A stretch of DNA of 5,865 nt from a bacterium HR23 (GTDB taxonomy: Bacteria > Chloroflexota > Dehalococcoidia > Lucifugimonadales > HRBIN23): assembly GCA_002923335.1 (NCBI GenBank), contig BEHZ01000107.1, positions 1-5,865 of the forward strand, in the 5' to 3' direction. Shown in pieces: positions 1 through 5,865 of the stretch; the first letter of the stretch is position 1; every line of letters starts with the position of its first letter. A model generated the notes under the pieces. It was not told the origin of the DNA. It ran no database searches and saw only the letters and a program-made list of their open reading frames with translations. The position numbers and the translations under genes were made by a program.

Positions 1-2
1 CC

Positions 3-371
3 CGCCTGGTGCGGGGCATTATCCTTTCTCTGAAGGAGCGGGAGTTTATCCTTTCGGCCCAGGCTCTAGGGGCCTCCGACCTGCGCATCATCCGGGTGCA
101 CCTGCTCCCCAACACCCTGGGGCCTATCATCGTGGCGGAAACCCTCAACATCCCCGGCTACATCCTGCTGGAGGCCTTCCTGAGTTTTATCGGGCTAGGG
201 GTGAACCCACCCACCCCTTCCTGGGGGAGTATGATCAACGAGGGGGTGGCCTCCATGCGTTCCTATCCCCACCAGGTGCTGGCGCCCGCTGGGGCCTTGT
301 CCCTTACTCTCCTGGCCTTCAACTTCCTGGGGGATGCCCTGCGAGACGCCCTGGAGCCACGGATGCGGTAA
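3..371 (+). CDS. oppC: ABC peptide/solute transporter permease, DppC/OppC type (C-terminal part)
   Basis: Membrane permease subunit of a peptide-class (Opp/Dpp) ABC importer. The window opens inside the gene and only the last 122 residues are visible; the frame is open to the window edge, so the GTG at 9 is an internal codon, not the start. The fragment shows the cytoplasmic EAA loop that contacts the ATPases (about residues 18-37, SAQALGASDLRIIRVHLLPN). A hydrophobic segment follows (about 38-66), then a periplasmic-type loop containing PPTPSWGSMI (69-78). A last membrane helix (about 92-110) leads to the typical DALRDALEPRMR tail. Family members are about 280-300 residues, so more than half lies upstream. 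The matching ATPases are probably oppD and oppF at 2824-4841 on the other strand, which is inference. The sequence cannot separate dipeptide, oligopeptide, nickel or glutathione permeases. No terminator is visible before the next gene. Confidence 0.93.
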   Translation, partial: RLVRGIILSLKEREFILSAQALGASDLRIIRVHLLPNTLGPIIVAETLNIPGYILLEAFLSFIGLGVNPPTPSWGSMINEGVASMRSYPHQVLAPAGALSLTLLAFNFLGDALRDALEPRMR

Positions 372-386
372 CCGTTCCGCGACCAC

Positions 387-390
387 GAGG
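387..390 (+). promoter_or_regulatory. Ribosome binding site deciding the DinB-like start
   Basis: GAGG lies 8 bases upstream of the ATG at 399. The alternative upstream GTG at 390 overlaps this element and has no spaced Shine-Dalgarno of its own, so ATG 399 is the better start. Confidence 0.55.
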
Positions 391-398
391 TGCACGCT

Positions 399-887
399 AT
401 GCCCCTTGCACGAGACGCCCTTCTTCGGGAGATGCACACCGCCTTCCAGGCGGTCTTACGCCATCTCCAGGGCCTGGATTACGCCTTAGACTGGCGGGAA
501 GGCCCCGAGGAGTGGAGTGCACGGGACATCGTGGATCACCTGCTAGGCACAGAGGACAGTGGCATCCTCTTTCATCTCGGGCGGGCGTTGCGCGGAGAGC
601 CTATCACGCCCAACCCGGGCCACCTCTCCCGCTCGCCCCAGCGCCGGGCAATGGATATCCAGGCGTTGCGCCGTGCCCTGACGGATACCTACCAAGAGGT
701 CATCCGCCTCGTGCAGGAGGCCAGCCCCCAACAGTGGGAGCGCAAAGTGCGTCTCGTGCGCCCCCAGGGCGTCCAGGAGATAGACCCCGAGGGGGTGGTG
801 CGCCGCTTCTTCATCGCCCACTGGAACGAGCACGCCCGTCAACTGGCTTCCCTGCAGGAGCGCCTGGGCATTGTAATGGAGGACTAG
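399..887 (+). CDS. DinB-like (YfiT/DinB superfamily) four-helix protein
   Basis: Small soluble protein of 162 residues, a usual length for the DinB/YfiT superfamily. Visible hallmarks are the early helix ending in EWSARDIVDHLLGTED, with His47 in the WS-x-x-[DE]-x-x-x-H-L pattern, and a late helix with FFIAHWNEHARQL, giving His141 and His145 as an H-x3-H pair. The three histidines match the divalent metal triad of the superfamily. The middle (about 60-120) is charged and helical, and I see no signal peptide or membrane segment. Characterised relatives include metal-dependent thiol S-transferases, maleylpyruvate isomerase-like enzymes and stress-induced proteins; the substrate here cannot be named. 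The start is ATG 399; a GTG at 390 would add three residues. The gene begins 27 bases after the permease stop, so cotranscription is likely, and it ends one base from the stop of convergent lepA. Confidence 0.75.
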   Translation: MPLARDALLREMHTAFQAVLRHLQGLDYALDWREGPEEWSARDIVDHLLGTEDSGILFHLGRALRGEPITPNPGHLSRSPQRRAMDIQALRRALTDTYQEVIRLVQEASPQQWERKVRLVRPQGVQEIDPEGVVRRFFIAHWNEHARQLASLQERLGIVMED

Positions 888-888
888 C

Positions 889-2733
889 CTACCCCTTCGG
901 CTCCCGGCGCAAGAGGGCCAGGAACGCCTCTTGGGGCACCTCCACCTGGCCGATGCGCTTCAGGCGTTTCTTCCCCTCCGCCTGCTTCTCCAGGAGTTTC
1001 CGCTTGCGGGTAACATCGCCCCCGTAGCATTTGGCCAGCACATCCTTGCGCAGGGGGCGGATGGTCTCACGGGCGATAACCCGACTGCCGATGGCCGCCT
1101 GGACCGCCACTTCAAACAACTGCCGGGGGATGAGGTGACGCAGGCGCTCCACCAGGGCACGCCCTTGCTCGTAAGCCTTATCCCGATGGACGATGAAGGA
1201 GAGTGCCTCCACCGGTTTGTTATTCAGCAGGATGTCCAGGCGCACCAACGGCCCCGCCCGGTAGCCCAGGAAGGAGTAATCCAGGTAGGCGTAGCCCTGG
1301 GAGGACGACTTCAGGCGGTCGTAGAAGTCGGCTAGCAGTTCCGCCAGGGGGAGTTCATATTCCAGGAGGACACGAGCATCGTAGGCGGGGTTGTCGGAGA
1401 GACCCTGGCCCGTGGCCGGGGAGAGGTAGTCCATCTTGCGGAAGACACCTCTGCGCTCCCGCACCAGTTCCATTACCGCCCCCACAAAGCGTGCAGGTGT
1501 AATCACGGTTATTTCTACCCAGGGCTCCCGTATCTCCTGTATTTCCCCGGCGGGGGGCAAGTCGGCGGGGCTTTCTACCCGCATCTCCTTGCCGTTGCGC
1601 AGACGCACCTGGTAGGCCACGCTGGGGGCGGTAATAACGATGTTGACACCGTATTCCCGCTCCAGACGCTCTTGCACGATCTCCATATGCAAAAGGCCCA
1701 GGAAACCGCATCGGAAACCGGCTCCCAAGGCAGGGGTGTTCTCCGGCTCAAACTGCAGGGAGGCGTCGTTGAGTTGGAGTCTTTCCAGGGCACTGCGTAG
1801 GTTCTCGTAGGACTCCCCCTCGGCGGGATACAGGCTGGCGAACACCATGGGCTTCAGGTGCTGATAGCCCGGCAAGGGCTGACGGGCAGGGGAGTTGGCC
1901 AGGGTAATGGTATCCCCCACCCGACACTCCCGCACCTGCTTCAGGCCTGTGGCGATGTAGCCAACCTCGCCTGCATGCAGGTGGCCTGTGGGCACCGGCT
2001 GGGGACGCAGGATGCCCACCTCCAGCGCTTCCCCCTGCACCCCGGTGGACATGAGCAGGAGACGGTCGCCGGTGCGCACCGCCCCATCCACAATGCGCAC
2101 CACCACCACAACCCCTTTATAGGGGTCGTAGCGACTATCAAAGATGAGGGCACGCAGGGGGCCGTCAGGGTTGCCCCGAGGGGGTGGGATGCGTTGAACA
2201 ATGGCCTCCAATAGGCGGGGGACGCCGGTGCCCTCCTTCCCGGACACGAAAAGCACCTCTTCCGGGCGGAAGCCGAAGGTCTGCACCAGTTCCTGAGCGA
2301 CCCGCTGGGGTTCGGCGGTGGGGAGGTCAATTTTGTTGACAACGGGGATAAGCACCAGGTCGTTGGCGATGGCCAGGTAGGCATTGGCGATGGTCTGAGC
2401 CTGAATTCCCTGGGAGGCATCCACCACCAAGATGGCCCCCTCGCACGCTGCCAGGGCACGGCTCACCTCGTAACTAAAGTCCACGTGCCCCGGGGTATCA
2501 ATGAGGTTCAATTGGTAGTCCTGCCCGCTGGGGTGGCGGTAGAGCATGCGCACCGCTTTGCCCTTAATGGTGATGCCCCGCTCCCGCTCCAAGTCCATCT
2601 GGTCCAGGAACTGGGCGGTCATCTGGCGGGGGTCTACCGTCCCCGTCAGTTCCAGGAGGCGGTCGGCCAGGGTAGACTTGCCGTGGTCTATGTGGGCGAT
2701 GATGCAGAAGTTACGGATACAACGGGTGTCCAT
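889..2733 (-). CDS. lepA: Translation elongation factor 4 (LepA), ribosome-associated GTPase
   Basis: LepA/EF4 is a conserved translational GTPase that binds the ribosome and has been linked to back-translocation and to 30S assembly. The product is 614 residues, close to the usual 600. The N-terminal G domain has G1 AHIDHGKST (13-21), switch I ERGITIK (51-57), G3 DTPGHVDF (79-86, catalytic-type His83), G4 NKID (133-136) and G5 SGKEG (164-168, where SAK is more common). A beta-barrel domain II (about 190-280) and EF-G-like domains follow, including the LepA hallmark GFRCGFLGLLHMEI (339-352). The LepA-specific C-terminal domain occupies about 500-614, with the basic stretch RKDVLAKCYGGDVTRKRKLL (562-581). 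I chose ATG 2733 because MDTRCIRNFCIIAHIDHGK aligns with the family N-terminus and an AAGGGGAG lies just upstream. A start at 2769 would add 12 atypical residues and begin inside the terminator hairpin. The gene appears intact. Confidence 0.97.
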   Translation of the reverse strand: MDTRCIRNFCIIAHIDHGKSTLADRLLELTGTVDPRQMTAQFLDQMDLERERGITIKGKAVRMLYRHPSGQDYQLNLIDTPGHVDFSYEVSRALAACEGAILVVDASQGIQAQTIANAYLAIANDLVLIPVVNKIDLPTAEPQRVAQELVQTFGFRPEEVLFVSGKEGTGVPRLLEAIVQRIPPPRGNPDGPLRALIFDSRYDPYKGVVVVVRIVDGAVRTGDRLLLMSTGVQGEALEVGILRPQPVPTGHLHAGEVGYIATGLKQVRECRVGDTITLANSPARQPLPGYQHLKPMVFASLYPAEGESYENLRSALERLQLNDASLQFEPENTPALGAGFRCGFLGLLHMEIVQERLEREYGVNIVITAPSVAYQVRLRNGKEMRVESPADLPPAGEIQEIREPWVEITVITPARFVGAVMELVRERRGVFRKMDYLSPATGQGLSDNPAYDARVLLEYELPLAELLADFYDRLKSSSQGYAYLDYSFLGYRAGPLVRLDILLNNKPVEALSFIVHRDKAYEQGRALVERLRHLIPRQLFEVAVQAAIGSRVIARETIRPLRKDVLAKCYGGDVTRKRKLLEKQAEGKKRLKRIGQVEVPQEAFLALLRREPKG

Positions 2734-2742
2734 CTCCCCTTC

Positions 2743-2748
2743 ATCGTA
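2743..2748 (-). promoter_or_regulatory. Possible -10 element of a lepA promoter
   Basis: On the minus strand TACGAT (4 of 6 matches to TATAAT) ends 9 bases before the lepA ATG. No good -35 is visible at the right distance; TTTTGT at 2766-2771 lies 17 bases upstream but matches poorly. If used, transcription would begin only a few bases before the start codon and the AAGGGGAG Shine-Dalgarno would be mostly absent from the transcript. This is a weak call. Confidence 0.25.
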
Positions 2749-2765
2749 GCAAAGGCGAGGGGGCG

Positions 2766-2796
2766 ACAAAAGGGGCGCCCCCGGGGAGCGCCCCTT
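2766..2796 (-). terminator. Rho-independent terminator after oppF
   Basis: A perfect 9-bp stem, AAGGGGCGC (2770-2778) with GCGCCCCTT (2788-2796), encloses a 9-base loop that itself contains CCCCGGGG. Read on the minus strand, the downstream arm runs straight into TTTTGT (2771-2766). It lies 27 bases after the oppF stop and 32 bases before the lepA start. This fits termination of the opp transcript, although the T-run is short. Confidence 0.7.
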
Positions 2797-2823
2797 GCAG
2801 AGGAGAACGGCCGACGGAGATAC

Positions 2824-3848
<1,025 letters not shown>

Positions 3849-3852
<4 letters not shown>

Positions 3853-4841
3853 ACTCTCCCCCCCAGGGAAACTTTATCCGCCACCCAGCAAGCCGAGGTA
3901 TGCCCATCCCCCACAGTTACAAGGGGCGGATATTCCTTGGTGCACCGGTCAATGGCGTAGGGGCAGCGGGGCTGGAAGGGGCACCCCGGGGGTAGGTTGA
4001 TGAGGTCGGGGGGCATCCCTTCAATGGGGTTGAGGCGCGCCTTGCGGGGTTCATCCAGACGAGGCACGGACTTGAGGAGGCCCACGGTATAGGGATGCTT
4101 GGGGTTCTTATAGATGTCCCGGGCGGTGCCCCGCTCCACGATGCGCCCGGCATACATGATGTTGACCCGGTCGGCGTAGCGGGCCACCACTCCCAGGTTG
4201 TGGGTGATGAGGATAACCGCCGTGCCGAACTGCTTGCTCAGGCGCTTGATGAGTTCCAAGATTTGGGCCTGAATGGTCACGTCTAAGGCGGTGGTGGGCT
4301 CGTCGGCGATGAGGAGTTTCGGGTCGCAGGAGAGGGCCATGGCGATCATCACCCGCTGGCGCATGCCCCCGCTGAACTGGTGGGGGTAGTCGTCAATGCG
4401 CCGTTCGGCGTCGGGGATACCCACCATGCGCAGAAGTTCAATGGCCCGCTCTCGGGCTGTTTTCCTGTCCATCTTCTTGTGGAGTTCCAGGGCCTCGGTA
4501 ATCTGACGGCCGATGGTGAGCACGGGGTTGAGGGAGGTCATGGGCTCCTGGAACACCATGGCGATGCGGTTGCCGCGGATGTGCCGCATCTCCTCTTCGT
4601 CCAGTTTCAGCAGGTTCTGTCCTTCAAACCACACCTCCCCCCCCACAATGCGCCCAGGGGGAGAAGCGACAAGGCGCAAAATAGAGAGGGCGCTGACGCT
4701 CTTGCCCGACCCCGACTCCCCCACCAGTCCGACCGTCTCACCCTCCTGCAGGTCATAGGAAACGCCGTCTACCGCTTTGACGACCCCGTCCTGGGTGAAA
4801 AAATAGGTGCGCAGGTCCTTGACTTCCAGAAGGGTGCCCAC
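3849..4841 (-). CDS. oppD: Oligopeptide/dipeptide ABC transporter ATP-binding protein OppD/DppD
   Basis: Partner ATPase of OppF in a peptide-class ABC importer. With a GTG start at 4841 the protein is 330 residues, normal for OppD. It shows Walker A GESGSGKS (41-48), Q-loop Gln98 in MVFQEPMTSLNP, signature FSGGMRQR (156-163), Walker B LLIADEP (176-182), D-loop TALD (184-187) and switch His214. The C-terminal extension follows HPYTVGLLKSVP (249-260) and carries cysteines 287, 293, 300 and 318 in the GCPFQPRCPYAIDRC pattern, a likely [4Fe-4S] site by family knowledge. The start is set by AAAGGAGG four bases upstream and by alignment of GTLLEVKDL with the family N-terminus. The open frame continues to 4958, but that would run into the tRNA-Leu gene. 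The stop overlaps the oppF start by four bases. No promoter of its own is evident in the 74 bases up to tRNA-Leu. Confidence 0.95.
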
Positions 4842-4845
4842 TGGC

Positions 4846-4853
4846 CCTCCTTT
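4846..4853 (-). promoter_or_regulatory. Strong Shine-Dalgarno deciding the oppD GTG start
   Basis: On the minus strand AAAGGAGG lies four bases before the GTG at 4841. It is the best ribosome binding site in the window and excludes the longer in-frame reading from 4958. Confidence 0.75.
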
Positions 4854-4915
4854 GCGTCTATAGTTCCTCCCCCTCGCGTGTTGGCCCCCTCGGTGTGTAT
4901 GCCCCGCACGGCTGG

Positions 4916-5001
4916 TGGTGGGGATGGGGAGACTCGAACTCCCACGCCTTACCGGCACATGATCCTAAGTCATGCTCGTCTACCAGTTCCGACACATCCC
5001 C
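4916..5001 (-). tRNA. trnL-UAG: tRNA-Leu (anticodon UAG)
   Basis: An 86-base type II tRNA with its CCA encoded. The 7-bp acceptor pairs GGGGATG with CATCCCC, with discriminator A at 4919. The D-arm has the usual GAACTGGTAGACGA pattern. The anticodon stem CATGA/TCATG encloses loop CTTAGGA, with anticodon TAG at 4965-4967 reading CUA codons. A long variable arm (GCC/GGC core stem) identifies the leucine class. The T-arm is GGGAG-TTCGAGT-CTCCC. It lies 11 bases downstream of tRNA-Lys on the same strand and is probably cotranscribed with it. A second CCA follows the first (CCACCA). No T-rich terminator is seen between its 3' end and oppD. Confidence 0.96.
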
Positions 5002-5012
5002 CCGAAAGAGGT

Positions 5013-5088
<76 letters not shown>

Positions 5089-5107
5089 GTGTGGGGCGTG
5101 CGCCCTT

Positions 5108-5137
5108 ACAGTAACAGGCCCCTTCCACCCTTGTCAA
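5108..5137 (-). promoter_or_regulatory. Possible second (proximal) tRNA promoter
   Basis: On the minus strand a perfect -35 TTGACA (5132-5137) is followed after 18 bases by TACTGT (5108-5113), which keeps the key T, A and final T of a -10. Transcription would begin near 5101, about 12 bases before tRNA-Lys. The -35 sits inside a CTTG-T-CAAG inverted repeat (5130-5138). It is weaker than the distal promoter because of its poor -10. Confidence 0.4.
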
Positions 5138-5148
5138 GTTGCACCCGT

Positions 5149-5177
5149 ATTATAAGGTCTAGGGCTAAGAGCGTCAA
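5149..5177 (-). promoter_or_regulatory. Strong sigma-70 promoter for tRNA-Lys/tRNA-Leu
   Basis: On the minus strand -35 TTGACG (5172-5177) and a perfect -10 TATAAT (5149-5154) are separated by 17 bases, an almost ideal housekeeping promoter. The start would be near 5142, about 54 bases before tRNA-Lys. The -35 begins three bases after the tautomerase stop codon, so the promoter fills the whole junction. It is also the only good promoter candidate I see upstream of oppD apart from the tautomerase promoter. Confidence 0.8.
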
Positions 5178-5180
5178 GGG

Positions 5181-5378
5181 CTAGGGGGAAGGCGGTGGTT
5201 CCGAGGCCAGACGCCCCCCCTGCGCCCAGTTCTCCTTCGGCACCTCTTCAAAAACCACGATGACCGCCTCGGGCGTGGTGTGGGCGATGGTTACCATCGC
5301 CTCGGTAATGACCCGTGCCAGTTCCGCCTTCTGGGCCTTGGTGCGCCCGGGCCACATCTCAATACGCACAATGGGCAT
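5181..5378 (-). CDS. 4-oxalocrotonate tautomerase family protein
   Basis: A small tautomerase-superfamily protein (65 residues with Met; the family is about 60-70) that typically forms hexamers of one beta-alpha-beta unit. MPIVRIEMWPGRT leaves Pro1 as the catalytic base after Met removal and keeps Arg11 in the GR[TS] motif. In a gap-free alignment by memory to Pseudomonas 4-OT, the second catalytic arginine (Arg39) is Ile39, and Phe50 is Trp50 in the VPKENWAQGG segment. Bacillus YwhB also lacks Arg39 and has tautomerase activity, so the protein may be active on other enol/keto substrates. No catabolic genes lie nearby. The start is ATG 5378, preceded by GAGGAGG (5383-5389); the open frame to 5672 is antisense to rsfS and is rejected. 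It has its own promoter at 5418-5447 and diverges from rsfS. Confidence 0.9.
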   Translation of the reverse strand: MPIVRIEMWPGRTKAQKAELARVITEAMVTIAHTTPEAVIVVFEEVPKENWAQGGRLASEPPPSP

Positions 5379-5382
5379 GGCC

Positions 5383-5389
5383 CCTCCTC
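5383..5389 (-). promoter_or_regulatory. Shine-Dalgarno deciding the tautomerase start
   Basis: On the minus strand GAGGAGG ends four bases before ATG 5378. This places the N-terminal proline correctly for a tautomerase and rules out the longer reading frame. Confidence 0.7.
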
Positions 5390-5417
5390 GCTGGCTCTCA
5401 TTGGGGGTTCGGGGGCG

Positions 5418-5447
5418 ATTATAGCAGGCCCCCCACCGCCCCCTCAA
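5418..5447 (-). promoter_or_regulatory. Promoter of the tautomerase gene
   Basis: On the minus strand TTGAGG (5442-5447) and a perfect -10 TATAAT (5418-5423) are 18 bases apart. The expected start near 5411 gives a leader of about 33 bases that includes the GAGGAGG site. Confidence 0.65.
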
Positions 5448-5492
5448 GGGCCTGCAGGGCCGTCTGTATCTCCAAGGGCGCCGTTCGCCCCC

Positions 5493-5522
5493 TTTACCGG
5501 ACCCCAAGTGAGACGCTACAAT
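5493..5522 (+). promoter_or_regulatory. Candidate rsfS promoter
   Basis: TTTACC (5493-5498, 4 of 6 matches to TTGACA) and TACAAT (5517-5522, 5 of 6 to TATAAT) are 18 bases apart. The -10 ends only 10 bases before the rsfS ATG, so the predicted start (about 5528-5530) leaves a leader of only a few bases. Confidence 0.5.
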
Positions 5523-5532
5523 AGGGGCGTCG

Positions 5533-5865
5533 ATGGCTGCAACCCTTTCCGCAGCGGGAGCGGCACGCCGTGCCGCCGAAGTTGCATCTGAAAAGCAGGC
5601 CAGCGATGTGGTGGTGCTGGACCTGCGCCCCCTCCACGCCTTCACCGACTTCTTCGTTCTCCTCACCGGCACATCGCCCCCCCACCTGGAGGCCCTGAGC
5701 GAGGAGATTCAAAAGGCCCTGGGCCAGACGGGGCGTTCCCCCCTCCACCTGGAAGGAGACGCCCCGGCGGGATGGATGGTCCTGGACTACGGCGACCTGG
5801 TGGTGCACCTCTTCCTTGCGGAGAAACGGGCCTACTACCGCCTAGAGGAGCGGTGGGCCGGAGCG
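5533..5865 (+). CDS. rsfS: Ribosomal silencing factor RsfS (Iojap family), 3' end cut by window
   Basis: RsfS binds ribosomal protein uL14 on the 50S subunit and blocks joining of the subunits, lowering translation during starvation or stationary phase. The 111 visible residues show the Iojap/RsfS domain in order: an N-terminal helix with AAEVASEKQASDVVVLDL (14-31), FTDFFVLLTGTS (37-48), a helix EALSEEIQKAL (53-63), HLEGDAPAGWMVLDYGDLVV (72-91) and HLFLAEKRAYYRLEERW (92-108). Bacterial members are about 105-130 residues, so few are missing; no stop appears before the window end. The start ATG 5533 has AGGGG five bases upstream. In many bacteria rsfS follows nadD, but here the preceding gene is a divergent tautomerase, so it appears to head its own transcription unit. 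Confidence 0.94.
   Translation, partial: MAATLSAAGAARRAAEVASEKQASDVVVLDLRPLHAFTDFFVLLTGTSPPHLEALSEEIQKALGQTGRSPLHLEGDAPAGWMVLDYGDLVVHLFLAEKRAYYRLEERWAGA

Noticed and set aside
512..1027. 171-codon plus-strand frame overlapping the DinB-like gene and the lepA end
   Set aside because: Its composition is rich in Pro, Arg, Gly and Ala as expected of an off-frame reading. The overlapping frame at 399-887 has a recognisable fold signature.
4868..4873. Possible promoter just before oppD (a TATAG-like box near 4858-4863)
   Set aside because: The box lacks the final T of a -10 and has no -35 at a suitable distance, so it is not enough to call.
4842..4958. N-terminal extension of OppD to the ATG at 4958
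   Set aside because: It would overlap the 3' part of the tRNA-Leu gene, encodes arginine- and glycine-rich sequence not typical of OppD, and is upstream of a clear AAAGGAGG-GTG start at 4841.
5476..5490. Small hairpin GGGCG-CCGTT-CGCCC upstream of rsfS
   Set aside because: It has a five-base-pair stem with no T-run on either strand. Such stems are common in GC-rich intergenic DNA and there is no link to a function.
5379..5672. N-terminal extension of the tautomerase frame to 5672
   Set aside because: It would be antisense to rsfS, run through both promoters, and hide the N-terminal proline required by the family. A good Shine-Dalgarno supports ATG 5378.
5494..5808. 104-codon minus-strand frame opposite rsfS
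   Set aside because: It is a shadow of the clearly conserved RsfS frame, with no motif of its own.

Overview
This is an ordinary housekeeping and transport segment of a GC-rich bacterial chromosome (about 60% GC judged by eye). It holds seven protein genes, two of them cut by the window edges, and two tRNA genes. Gene density is high: no gene-free stretch exceeds about 160 bases. There is no mobile element, CRISPR array or phage gene. LepA and RsfS are bacterial proteins, both tRNAs encode their 3' CCA, and the promoters look like sigma-70 sites. The LepA and permease sequences feel like Chloroflexota (Dehalococcoidia-like), but that is an impression from memory, not a demonstrated placement.

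Layout. (1) 3-371, plus strand: C-terminal end of a DppC/OppC-type permease. (2) 399-887, plus strand: a small DinB-like four-helix protein, 27 bases after the permease. (3) 889-2733, minus strand: LepA (EF4), converging on the DinB gene with one base between the stop codons. (4) 2766-2796: GC-rich hairpin followed by TTTT on the minus strand, a probable terminator between oppF and lepA. (5) 2824-4841, minus strand: oppD and oppF, two peptide-transporter ATPases overlapping by ATGA. (6) 4916-5088, minus strand: tRNA-Lys(CUU) then tRNA-Leu(UAG), 11 bases apart, with a strong sigma-70 promoter and a weaker second candidate upstream. (7) 5181-5378, minus strand: a 65-residue 4-oxalocrotonate tautomerase family protein with its own promoter. 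(8) 5533 to the window end, plus strand: RsfS, nearly complete and divergent from the tautomerase gene.

How the parts fit. The partial permease and the OppD/OppF pair belong to the same transporter class: two permeases, two ATPases and a binding protein for oligopeptides, dipeptides or related solutes. They may form one transporter although they lie on opposite strands with lepA and the DinB gene between them. LepA, RsfS and the two tRNAs concern translation. From 5447 down to about 2766 the minus-strand genes are closely packed, and I see no terminator between the tRNAs and oppD, so readthrough from the tRNA promoter into oppDF is possible.

I found no convincing new biological system. The points most worth a second look are the tRNA-to-oppDF arrangement, the -10-like hexamers only 9-10 bases upstream of the rsfS and lepA start codons, and the missing Arg39 equivalent in the tautomerase.
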